NCBI GenBank assembly: GCA_027627225.1
Contig: CM051028.1
Coordinates: 24,858,364-24,922,363, forward strand
Direction of reading: 5' to 3'
DNA from: Congeria kusceri
Taxonomy: Eukaryota > Mollusca > Bivalvia > Myida > Dreissenidae
DNA length: 64,000 nucleotides
A model generated the notes under the pieces. It was not told where the DNA came from and searched no databases. It saw nothing but the letters and a program-made list of their open reading frames with translations. Both the position numbers and the translations under genes were made by a program. The first letter of the stretch is position 1. Each line of letters begins with the position of its first letter. Positions 1 to 12,300 of the stretch are shown here, one piece after another.

Positions 1-122
1 GATTGAGTCTATAGATCAGCAATGTTATATGTTTTCAATTTCAGCCTACTCGATTTATATAATGACTTTTATTATAACTTGCATGTATTTCAACACTAAG
101 ATAAATTAACTCGACCACGTAC

Positions 123-302
123 GTTTGCACAATGTACTGTTAATTAAATCCCAGTCTTTCGCCGTGCATTTCATGCTGTTGCTAGACATTTCATACTCAG
201 TCGGACACGTGTACGAACAGACGGACCCGATAGTTCGATTACATGAACTGTCGATTTTGATGGCAAAACCGTTCTGTATTATCAGCGATGAACACTGGTA
301 AG
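123..302 (-). CDS. Gene A exon 26: sushi module 5 (tandem unit 1)
   Basis: 180 bp, phase 1 to 1, copy of exon 24 with substitutions such as CSYTCPTEYEM for CSYACPTGSEM. The gene continues left of the window: the reading phase stays open and no membrane anchor has been reached. Confidence 0.82.
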
Positions 303-3300
303 CTGTGAAAAAATAATATTTAATACTGTGTCCGTATACATGACGTTTTTTTACTAAACACCTACGTACATTTCATAACACAATAAGCATCTCTCAAATG
401 CCTGTGACTGTTTTATCTTTAAACTAAAATGAGTTAATGCAAATAAAAATATGTTATTTAACAAATTTGGCATACAAACTTGATTTGCACATAAACACAT
501 TTTATCTGAATTTTTAAATCTTACAATTTGTAAAAGCAGTGTTATGAAATACTGACTGGGGTTGGCAATAAAAACAAGAATTCGTTATAAAAGTACATTT
601 AAATAATTATTCGGTACACATTAAAACTCTAGAGGCACTTTTCTTAGAAGGTGTCGTGCAATCTTTGTGGATTAGACTTTATTATCAGAACATGTTTTGT
701 AATCTACATGAATAATCTAACATCTAAAGTTAACATTTAATGTTTACCTTTACAGTGTTCAGTCGGTATCCATGAGGTATTTTTGGTACATACAACCGTG
801 TCGCTGCTCTTAACGTACCCGACATTGCATGCAAAATTGCATTCGGTCCCGACAGTGGCTAGAGGACACTGAGTCAACCAACCATTGTTCATTGTGGAAT
901 TTGAACAAACGTCAGTTGTGATTTCTAAATAATAATTTGTTATACTGTTATGGAAAGCTATTTTATATTATAAAATAACACCAGTTGGTACAACTCAGAA
1001 ATTATTTTATGATAAAAGCTTTTTAGAATATTATAGATTGGGTTGATAGATTAGCAATGTTATATGTTTTCAATTTCAACCTACTCGATTAATATAATGT
1101 CTTTCATGATAACTTGCATGTATTTGAACACTAAGATAAATTAACTTGACCACGTACGTTTGCACAATGTACTGTTAATTAAATCCCAGTCTTTCGCCGT
1201 GCATTTCAGGTTGTTGCTAGACATTTCAGACCCAGTCGGACACGCGTACGAACAGACGGACCCGATAGTTCGATTACATGAACTGTCGATTTTGATGGCA
1301 AAACCGTTCTGTATTATCAGCGATGAACACTGGTAAGCTGTAAAAAATAATATTTAATACTGTGTCCGTATGTATGATGTTTTTTACTAAAAACCTACGT
1401 ACATTTCATAACACAATAAACATCCCTCAAATGCCTGTGACTGTTTTATCATTAAACTAAAATGATTTAATGCAAATAAAAATATGTTATTTAACAAATT
1501 TAGAATAAAAACTTAATATGCACATATACACATTTTATCTGAAATTTTATATCTTACAATTTGTAAAAGCAGTATAATGAAATAATGTCTGGGGTTGGCA
1601 ATAAAAACAAGAATTCGTTATAAAAGTACATTTAAATAATTATTCGGTACACATTAAAACTCTAGAGGCACTTTTCTTAGAAGGTGTCGTGCAATCTTTG
1701 TGGATTAGACTTTATTATCAGAACATGTTTTGTAATCTACATGAATAATCTAACATCCAAAGTTAACCTTTAATATTTACCTTTACAGTGGTCAGTCGGT
1801 ATCCATGAGGTATTTTTGGTACATACAACCGTGTCGCTGCTCTTAACGTACTCGACATTGCATGCAAAATTGCACTCGGTCCCGACAGTGGCTAGAGGAC
1901 ACTGAGTCAACCAACCATTGTTCATTGTGGAATTTGAGCATACTTCAGTTGTGATTTCTAAATAATAATTTGTTATACTGTTATGGACAGCTATTTCATA
2001 TTATAAAATAAGATCATTTGGTATAAAGCAAAAATTATTTTATGAGAAAAGGTTTTTAAAAGTTTATAGATTGGGTTGATACATCAGCAATGTAAAATGA
2101 TATGGTAATGCATTTTGCCTTCGATTTAATGCCAAGCATATGCACCAATTACATAAGATCAGGGGCAGGGGACACATAATTATAAGCCCAGGTATTATAA
2201 TCAGGTGGTACACGTGTACCCCTAGGGCCAATTTCTCGAATTCTCTAAAGAAAAACGGGCTTACGTCGCATATCGTCACCTTAGTTCAAGAACTGATCAA
2301 GTGCTTATGTTTTGCACTGTAGATATTGAGTTATTGAACTAAGGTGACGATATGTCATCAGTCAAAAACAATTATTTTCAAGTTGATGTTACAACAAAAA
2401 GTTATTATTTATTGTTTTTATCTGACATACAAGTTTCATTGAAGTATATTATGCATTTACACTATTATTAACGCACGTTTTATATCAATATGACAATAGT
2501 AAGCTGGTAAAGCTTATCCTGTTATAACATACCTACGGAAAACACTTACTTATACAGAGTGTTTCCGTCTGTTTATCCCAACCATCGTTCAAGCACTGCA
2601 CTGTCGACACCGTTGCGTTCTTAAAGATGAATCCCTCCGGACATTGGTATGCACACACATCGTTCAGACGCCTGTTGCAGGTAGGGCTGATGATAACCAC
2701 GGTGGAGTCCCTCTGAACTATCACTGACCTGCATTTATATACTGAAGAGTAAAAGGAAAAACACATTATTGTGGTTATGATGACATACTTCTGCATATGC
2801 TACCGTGTTAATTTTCAGTAAATTTTAATAAACGTTCATGCACTCATTCGATTAACATTTTTGACCGTCTAACTTAAATTTGTATCTGGTTATCAAGAAG
2901 AAAAATCAAATTTGTGCATACTACTGTGTAAGATAATCGTATTTGTTTTTGTTGCAAAATTTTGTATCGCCGAAACATTGTTAGTTTTATTGAACAGAAA
3001 CGTAGCTTGTGAACACATACCTAGTTTGTGTTCAATATAGATCTAATTATTATTATAATTAAATGTAAAAATAAGTAGATATAATTTTAATACATAATTT
3101 ACACAAACATATATTGTAATGGTTCACGTTTGTATTACCATTGGTACAGGATCGACCATCCTCCATGAGGTATTCGCCGGTGTTGCATTTGCACGTCCTA
3201 TCTGTACTGCCCTTTGGCAAGCACAATGTGCTACAGTCACCCCGGCCGTTATTAGCCTGACATGCCTTGTTTACTAGAAATAACATAACATTAGAGAACA

Positions 3301-6300
3301 TGCGTGCTTCTAACTGAAATACATTTTGTAATATGTTTACAATTGTCATTTATCTACTACGATAATGCTACGCTAGGTTTCTTTAAACAAGTTCATGCCG
3401 GAGATCAACCAGTAGTAATGCACCTATTAATATTTTCCCCCAGAGGGGTAGCGGCGGGCATATACGTGACTTTAGACTGAAAGCGATTTCCGACAGACGG
3501 GAAATCGACTCGCCGAATAATTCCGGGTCCCGGGAAATATACTTTGGTCAGATTATAGATCCCGGTAATATGGGCACCCTTTGATCCACCAAGCATCTCC
3601 CACTCAAGGGATTTAAACAAATTGCTTGGCTCCAGGGTAGAGAATAATTAGACTCCCATAAATTAAAATTAGTCAAACTTCCCTGGGTCAGACGGCCTAC
3701 CCCTCCCCCCCCCCCGTTATAGGTGCAACACAAAATTATACTATGCATTCATTGGCTAAATGAAAGGTCGTCAGAACGTGACCTTTTACTAGCTGTCTTC
3801 AGTTCCTAATGCGTAGCGTATTTAAGGATATGATTTTATTCTGATTTATCATTAGTATAACTGATAATGATTGCATTCGCTTTAAACTCGAGAATAAAAC
3901 AATAACCGCTTGACTGTTTTAGCTAATTCATTTGCCTGTTCTTGGTAAAGGTCTACACATTTTGCTAACTGCTTACCAAACCACATTAAAAAGGTGATAC
4001 GATCATTAGTGTAACTTTTTTCACAAAACATGATAAGATACCTGGTTGTTTGTTAACCGAGTTTCTTTTGTAAATCCAGAGATCGGCTAGTCGACCAAGG
4101 CCTGTTCCGTATGACTTGGATTTTCCGTCTGTCATATTGTAGGCCACAACAGCGCTGCAGGCAACCATATGATTTATTACATAGAGAATATGCGTTGGTT
4201 TCCGTCGAATATCGATTTTAATTCACGAGTGATCATAGAAATTTATACTTTCAAGAGTGGCGCAGCCACGAGTTAAGTATATTTTGAATGCTCACGAGTG
4301 ACTCAAAAATCAATATTCTACCAAACTCAACACATTTTCTTTTTATTTTATGCTTAAAAATGTGTTATTTTGGCATTTTCCGACATCTCGGTGAAGAAGT
4401 ACCGTAGTTCCATTATCAAAGTGGTAATTTTAAACAGTGAATTACCAATGTTATTTTAACTGTTTTAAAACAGTGAATTACTAATTTATTTTCAATGATA
4501 TTTCCCTATTAACCACCGGAAAACATAACATTAAAACTGATGTTTTTACCACAAATCGAATCAAAAATATATATGCGTTAATGGACAGGATCATATAAGT
4601 GTACTTATATGACTTGTTTATGTCACACGCGTAACGTTTAAACACTACAATTCGCGAAAACGAATGCATTATGCAATATAATTATGATGTAAAATACGAC
4701 GTACCATATTTATTATACTAGTGTTTGGTTTATCGATATATGCACAAAACAGTGTGTCAGTTTATAGGTAAACAACATTGTAACACCGTTCAAAGGATGG
4801 AATGGATGGGCAAATTAAATCAATTTCGCAATAAATAAAATACCGACCACTTTTGCACATATAGTAATAATAATAAATGAAGAAGTTAGACTTATATCAA
4901 GTTATTGTTACACTGTTCGATTCATTTTTTGAAATCGTTTCACTATACACGTACATATATCTGGTCTAACTACGACATGTTGTATTGAGGCACTTACTCT
5001 TTTGAATAGTCTGTGTAGTAAATTAGGTCGCCGTCGACCGCAAGGTCGCGCATGACGACAATGGCAGATTGCGTCTCATTAATGATCGTACTGCAGTTAG
5101 TTCCATTTAAATTGCAGCGCTGTATTGTATTGAGATAGAATTCATTCCAGTATATCCAATTGTCTGAAATATATAAATATGTCGGATCGTGTCATAATAA
5201 CATTATCCACTATCAATTGTGGCTCTAAGAAATAATTAATAAGTCAACATTTTTCTTTTTTGCAAAAATAACTGTCATATTTTGAAATATTTTCCACAGA
5301 AAATGTGAATATATACAATATATATTTTCAAATAAATTTCAAAATCTTACTAGCCATTGCCTATTTTGGCTACTTATTACGCATCCATAGAATATGCTTC
5401 ACATCAAATTGTTTTAAACCACCCTTCCACCCCAATGATTTACATTGACCATACTAAGGCGGTGTTTCCGGTTTTCAACATGTGCCTATAAAGTTGTGTC
5501 GGGTATTGAATCAAAGAACATTTTAGTCGTTAATTTCTACAACTGATACAACGGGCATGCCATTATCTTTTTTATTACGATCGTCGATAACGTTACAAGG
5601 TTTGTATCGAGTGGTTCGTTCTATTTTATATTCGTACAGTGTCATCAAACAAGCAACCAATGCCAATATGCATATATCGGAACATAAATATTAGCAACAT
5701 AAGTTCAGATATTCGTTACACATCACTTTAAAATAATCTTTTCATACTCTGGAAACAAAATAGTGCATTTTCCAGCCTCGCCGTTAAATGATCTAGACAT
5801 CACCTGATATATTACAAACGATCAAGCAAGTGCGAGTTAAATGGACACGGTGGTATCTATTTCATTCTCACTATACCCAATAGTAACATTTTGATTTCTA
5901 TATATTATACTACGAGCACCAGCAAATGATATAACTAAGATATATTAGCACAATCTTACTGTTGTAATCTATGGCAACCCCATCTGGTGCGTCCAGATTC
6001 TTTAATAACTTCCTTACATCAGAACCATCCATGTTAGCCTCTGCTATGTAGGAATCTGGATTCGTACTCACCGAGTAATACATTTTTCTGAATGATATAT
6101 GCAAAGGTATTAATAATAACTATCTTTATCATGTATACAAACAGTAATTCATTTTATATGTAGTAAACACACAAACACTACATTATAACTTTGCAAATTG
6201 GTGCACATACTATTTATTCTTGTTTTTGTTTTCTAATTGCAGCAATATGATTTAATGGCACAGTTTTTTTTCCAGTGTATATCATTACATCCAAATATGA

Positions 6301-9300
6301 ACAGTAACTAAAACCTCATATGTACGTAAGTATAATATGCTAAATTAATGCTGTTAATTTATTTTCATTACGAATGGAGATTTTAAAAATATTGATGAAT
6401 TGCCCAAGACAATTCATGGTCTATAGTTTTTTATTGCTAACATTGCCGTCCGTTCCATTCATAAGGAAATTTCAAATTTACAGATGAAATAGGCAATTTG
6501 GAAAAAAGAGTTATAGTATATCCTATACAGATTGTATATGACAGACACTTTGCCTTTGGATATAGACGCCATTTGTTTTTCAAAAACAATAAAGTAAGAG
6601 TAGTTATCTTTTTCTGACGCTTTTTAGAAAATTAAACATCATGCAGTTTGCCTTACCCTATACCCGGATGGACCGCAATTGATCCAATGCTGTCCAACAG
6701 AAAATCATCAACAAGGACTATGCTTTCGCCAGATGGAGTAAGTATACCCACATGCTGCTCCAAGCGGAAGGACTTGTCCAATGATGTGTAATAAATATTA
6801 CCCGTCGTTTCATCTTTCGAAAACCGCCTAGCAATGCTTGTACCTGAGAATAAACTGGCATTGTTTGAAAAGAACTAAACAGAGTTTCAGTGAGAAGACA
6901 TTCGGCATTAGTTTAAATATATGTATTTTAGCTCAACTGCATAGAAAGTCTAAGGCTTATTGAGACAATCTCGAGTCCGTTTCCTGGGTAAAGTCAGTAC
7001 TTGTTGTCTTTGGGGGGATCTTGAGAACGATCCCAAAGTGGGGATCGAACACGGGACCTCTCAATCGCTAGGCGGACACCATATCCACTATGCCACCGCG
7101 ACATGATAAACAACATTGGGCATTAACGACATCATTGCATACCATATGATGTCAAAGCTGTTATGTTCAAATTGGTACACGTGATGATTCAGGAATAATT
7201 TATTTGGAAATGGGATATCATTGTTCCATTTTTTAAGCGCTTGACTGAGTTAGATTTTCGTGTTTAAAGTCAAAGACATGACTTTTACCTGTTCGACCGA
7301 CTTCCTTTATGCCAGTACCATTCAGGAACGCACTGTAAACAACCGGGTTGTCACGTTCAGACCAAGTGATCCGTTTGGTATCGATGTCATAGAAGAGCCC
7401 ATACACATAGGCAACGTCCTTCAGAGGAACTATACCCTGCTCGTTTGTATTCAAGTCAATCTGCATGACTTTGTTGAACGTTGTATCATAGACCAGGATG
7501 AAATCCACCGGCGAAAGCGCTACAAAACCACAAGCCGCATTTAAAGGTTGTATATATATTTTTGTGATAATATTCAATATTAACTGAACTTTTCACAACC
7601 ATTAAAAATGCAATTGTAACGACGAACAAACAATAACACATTTTGCCTCGTACACCATGCAACATTTTTTAAGAAGACAATTGATAATCATGTTATCATG
7701 CTTGTTCAATTTATTTAAATTGTATTATACATGTGTCAAGGACAAGTGTTCTATAAAAAACAAATAAAAGAATGAATAAATGAAACAGATTACAAGAAAG
7801 GATGCGTTGAAGTTGGACAAGTTCCAAGCAAGTTTTAGGTAATAAAAGCTATCACTTACTCTTTACCACGCAACTGTTATTTACTGCTGTGTATCCGGTG
7901 GTGCATTCACATTTTTTCGCGTATGTGTTTTCATCAGTGTGGTAGGAAATGCAGATCTGTTCACACCCACCGTTAAGATAAGCACACACATCTATAACAA
8001 AAATAAAATATATTGACTATTATGTTTGCAAACTAATCCCAAACACATGTAAGGACTATGATTTCGTTGTTCTTTTCAATGTCAACACGTACTTCAAATT
8101 CAAAATCTACCAGAGAATCAATTGAATATGACCTCATACAAGTACAAAAACTGTTCGCAATAATATTGAATAAGAGAATAATGAAACTCCAGAGATATCA
8201 CCAGGAGAGAAATCATTTTTAACATCCGTTGCTCCTTTATTTAAGGTACTTTATTTAAGGCAAATTACCAATTGCCTGTACAACACAGGACAATACGCAC
8301 AACACAACACACAACATAAAATGAATAAAACCTGGGTCAGCGCCTTGGAACGGTCAATGCAAAGCATGGGGTGGGGGTGGGGGTGGGGGGTTGAACCGGT
8401 TTGAAGCATGCCGAAACTCACACTTAGCCCAGAATTAATCATAATACAAACACTTGCAAATGAAATTTTACATCATAGCATTGCAATTCAAATTAAATAG
8501 TAATAAAATAGAATATAAATTCATTTGAATTACAATTTAATTACTCAATAATTTAATGTTCACATGAGCAACAGAATTGCAGCTTTATGAGGCACGATGA
8601 AATGATAAGTATCAGCCAAATCACTGCATATTCACGTGAATTAAAGACCTAGAGGTCAAGAGACGACAATAAACACTTGAATGATAATACAGAACAGAAC
8701 AGAACAGAATTTTATTACACATAAACATTGCATATAATAACACATATTGTAATAAACAGTAATTAAAGTTACCTTAATGTTAAAACGACATAGAGGCAAG
8801 GCAACTACGATTGTATTTAGAATTGATCGGTGAGCGACAATGTTTCTTAAATTGTAAAGGTACTATGTAAACGAAAAAATGATTTTATAATGTACTATAA
8901 ATCATATTAGATGATAGAAATGTGCTATACTAAGACATGTACAGTATTTAAAGGATAAATCATATAATACACATTTAGTTGTTTGATAAAAACAAGTCAG
9001 AAAACATGTTTGAAACAATTATAAAGCCAGGCAGTCATCAAACGGACGACTTAGGAGCCATACAATGAACTGACAGTAGACAGCGATTTAACCATTTGCG
9101 CTATTTTGGTCTTAAAGGTAAATTCTATAATTATGATTATACTGACAATTCTGACGTCAAAATGTAAACATGAAAAGGGCTAAACAAACAGGACCCATAT
9201 TATATATTGATTATTTTCTCAGAATGCGAAAACTCTTTTCCAATTATATATACCTTATTTTAACCGTTATTATATGCTAGTTTAAATATCTTAATTTCAG

Positions 9301-12300
9301 ATTTTTAAAAGAAATTACCCCCTTTGAAGCCCTTTTCGTTGTCATAGTCCCATTAATATATCATCAATGCTTCTCTTACCAGTTTCCATGCTTTGAATGC
9401 TTGCATCTAGCATCTTCATTACCCTTGCACGCAAATTAAAGTATCCCGGATTGGTCGCCGTTGGGTTCAGCTTTGTAACTGATTTATAGTACGTCTGCGA
9501 TGCGTTCATAGCTTTCGGGTACATCCACTTGATATAACCCTGCATTTTTAATATTAACAGATTGATCATAGTGGATAGTGAAGTCCAGTGTTCTTCGATG
9601 GTGGTAAAGTTGGTGATATTATTTGATGTATAAACTATCAAGCATATTTAGTGATACTAAATTATACTCTGTTAGGTTTTATATAGATATTTAAATAACA
9701 TTATACCGGCAGAGGCGGATCATAATTTATTAACTACATCTATCATAATTTTCAAGTGCGTCCAAAATAGACTACTTGTATTTTATTGTTGTATAATATG
9801 TTCAGTCTACCAAACAAAGCTTACTGAAGTATAGAAACCATACAAAAAACACCGTAGTTAATTATTGTCCAACGTTTGTGTTGCAACAGGAAAATGACTA
9901 ACAATGACCTGTATTGTTGATACTAGATATATTTGTGAATGTAAGGATAACAGTTACACCAACCTTATACACTGCTAGCAAGGACGTGGACCGATCAATC
10001 CTGTTATTTAGTAGCGCCAAACTGTTACCGTATACCGTCATCTGGTAGAGGTCCGTGCTTGAAGTGTTCGTCGATACCCAGTAAAACCTACAATACGAAG
10101 GAAGTTACTCACTAAAGTGTTCACTTACTTAATAGATTATCGTAGTATTTTTCAGTTGTAACAGAACTTATTAATATGCTGTGAACATTAGTGGTGATGC
10201 ATAAGTAGATGGAGATGCAATGAACATAATTAAAACTACATATGTACTACTTAGTTGATATTATTGATTGCAATATATCTGCTTTAAATACGATTTTTAA
10301 TTATTTAGAGGTTAATAAACGGCGCCGGTGTGACATCTGTCTATAATGGCACGTCTTATCAGTAATGGACCGATGGCTTTAGCCCGAGGGACATTCCTTA
10401 TCAGGAGTACCAGTATGGACAGATGTCACACCGGCGCCATTTTTTTTACTTTTTATTGCATATGTTGAATAAAAGAGTTTCTTTATTATTTGTGTTGGTG
10501 CTATGTCAGTTAAAAAATTAAATTATCAAATATAATGGCGATGGAATTACTTTATTTTGAATACATAACAAAAGTTGCCGACAACGCATAATTATAAACC
10601 TATAGATCTATATTAATATTTATTCCCGATCGATGTATGAAAATCAAATTTTTATATAATAATATACGGCAGAGCTGGGCGGGGCGTCTATAAGCGGCCC
10701 GCTGCCGATATAACGGCCAGAGGGCCTATTATTTACGCCCTGCCCAGCTCTGCCGTATATTATCGTTTATAATACATATGTTAGTTCCTTTATTACAAAA
10801 TTTTTTGGCAAAACCACCAAACCAACTTTTAATACTTTGATTTACTTTTAACTAATTACGCAATACTGTGACGCAATTCCAACGAATGACGTAATTTAAA
10901 AACAGAAAACTTTGACGAAACAAACCAGTTTTCGCTTGACTCTAAGGATTGTTGTGACAACGACTGTGTCGTGGGTTGCTTTTATTTTCAGTAAAAACAT
11001 ATCAAATAGTTTACCAAATCGTGCATGGACGAATTCAAAAATTATTCAAAATGTTGAGTTTGTCAGTTGAATAAATATTTGAAGACTTTAAATATGAATA
11101 AAATCAATTGTTCTGACCCGTAATTCCGATTTCGTAAATCGTGTTTCTGGTCGTAATGGTTCACATACAATTAATATTATGATTGTTATAAATGAAGGCT
11201 TATGGATACAAGAAAAGGGAATTGAAGTGCTTATCGATGGATTTTTATTGTTAAAAGCAATGGATTGAAAATGCCATTGAGGTAAAAGTTGCCGATTTGT
11301 TCAATTTTGTTCAGTGATAGCCTACTTTTCATGAAACTCAAAGATACACGTAAATCATATATAATGATTTAATCAATTGAACTACAAAATTTCGTAAATT
11401 TTTTGTAGTTGTATTATCGGATATAACCGTTTAATTTTTACTACATTAATTTATACGCCATTCGTTGTCGTTGACGTCGCGCGATCGGATTCTCTTTGAT
11501 TATCGAAAAATCGGTCGTGGCCAATTATATTATATCGGCTCAGCGGAGCCGAGTAACGGCCCGTAATCGACGTCAATTTGTTACTATTTTTAGTAACAAT
11601 ATGTGTTATTATACAAATATGGACTTTTTAGCTGTGCAATATCATGTGATGGTGCACAACAAAATCCATATTGAACAGTCGTGATACATGATATTGAACA
11701 GCTAAAAAGTCCCTATTTGTATAATTATATGACATACAATAAATGGCATCTGATGGCGTTTAAGAAAAAAGAACAACACAAATTTATTTGTTTCAATGAT
11801 AATATGAAAACAAAAAATATATAATTCGGTTACTTCCCTTGTTCTGATTGTAAAGGGAGATCACCGTTTCGATTCACGAGTATTACCGACCCGTACTTCG
11901 GGACAAGACGTAATTAAACGAAACCAGTCTCGCCAAAACTCGCAAGTTTGTTGGGATTCCAAATAAATTATATTTAGCTAGAGTGCAATAATCATCTGAT
12001 ATTTGCACGATGGAAGTAAAAACTGTGCAACATCACGTATAATTTTCGTTCGAGGGTGTGTCGCTAAGCCAATTAAATAACGTTTATTTATAAGTCATAT
12101 TATAAATGTTTTTCTATGTTTTTCTATGACATGTAATGTTAAAGGTAGAAATATAACATTGTGCATGTTATGAACATTATACATTTAGATGTTGTTACGA
12201 GTACGTGTCGCTGCGACACCTTCGTTTCTTTGAAGTGGCTTCTCATGATTGTGTTAGTATGTGCCGCCGGATGATAAATACGGAGTTTAATAAATACCGT

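Larger units (their letters stand above)
1..2068. repeat. Tandem duplication, two units of about 1033 bp (1-1035 and 1036-2068)
   Basis: Both units start at GATTG(G/A)GT... and contain the same two sushi exons and introns with scattered substitutions and small indels. The start of a third unit (2069-2097) is recognisable before the sequence diverges. The array may continue left of the window. Confidence 0.9.
2078..7006. repeat. Segmental duplication, copy in gene A
   Basis: Matches 59147-64000 in direct orientation with an offset of about 56,995 bases through exons and introns alike. Visible differences are sparse substitutions, short indels and one 80 bp insertion. It holds exons 17-22 and their introns; the introns show no other gene. 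Confidence 0.95.

Noticed and set aside
3405..3748. Open frames of 66-71 residues in gene A intron 20
   Set aside because: They sit in a GC-richer intron patch also present in gene B, do not join the exon chain, and differ between the copies by indels in poly-C or poly-G.
7260..7544. 94-residue plus-strand frame
   Set aside because: It is the antisense shadow of gene A exon 16, which has splice sites and YWTD-type blades on the minus strand.
9540..9641. Upstream part of the open frame around exon 14
   Set aside because: No acceptor there has phase 0, and the 160 bp version matches exon 6 exactly in length and phase.
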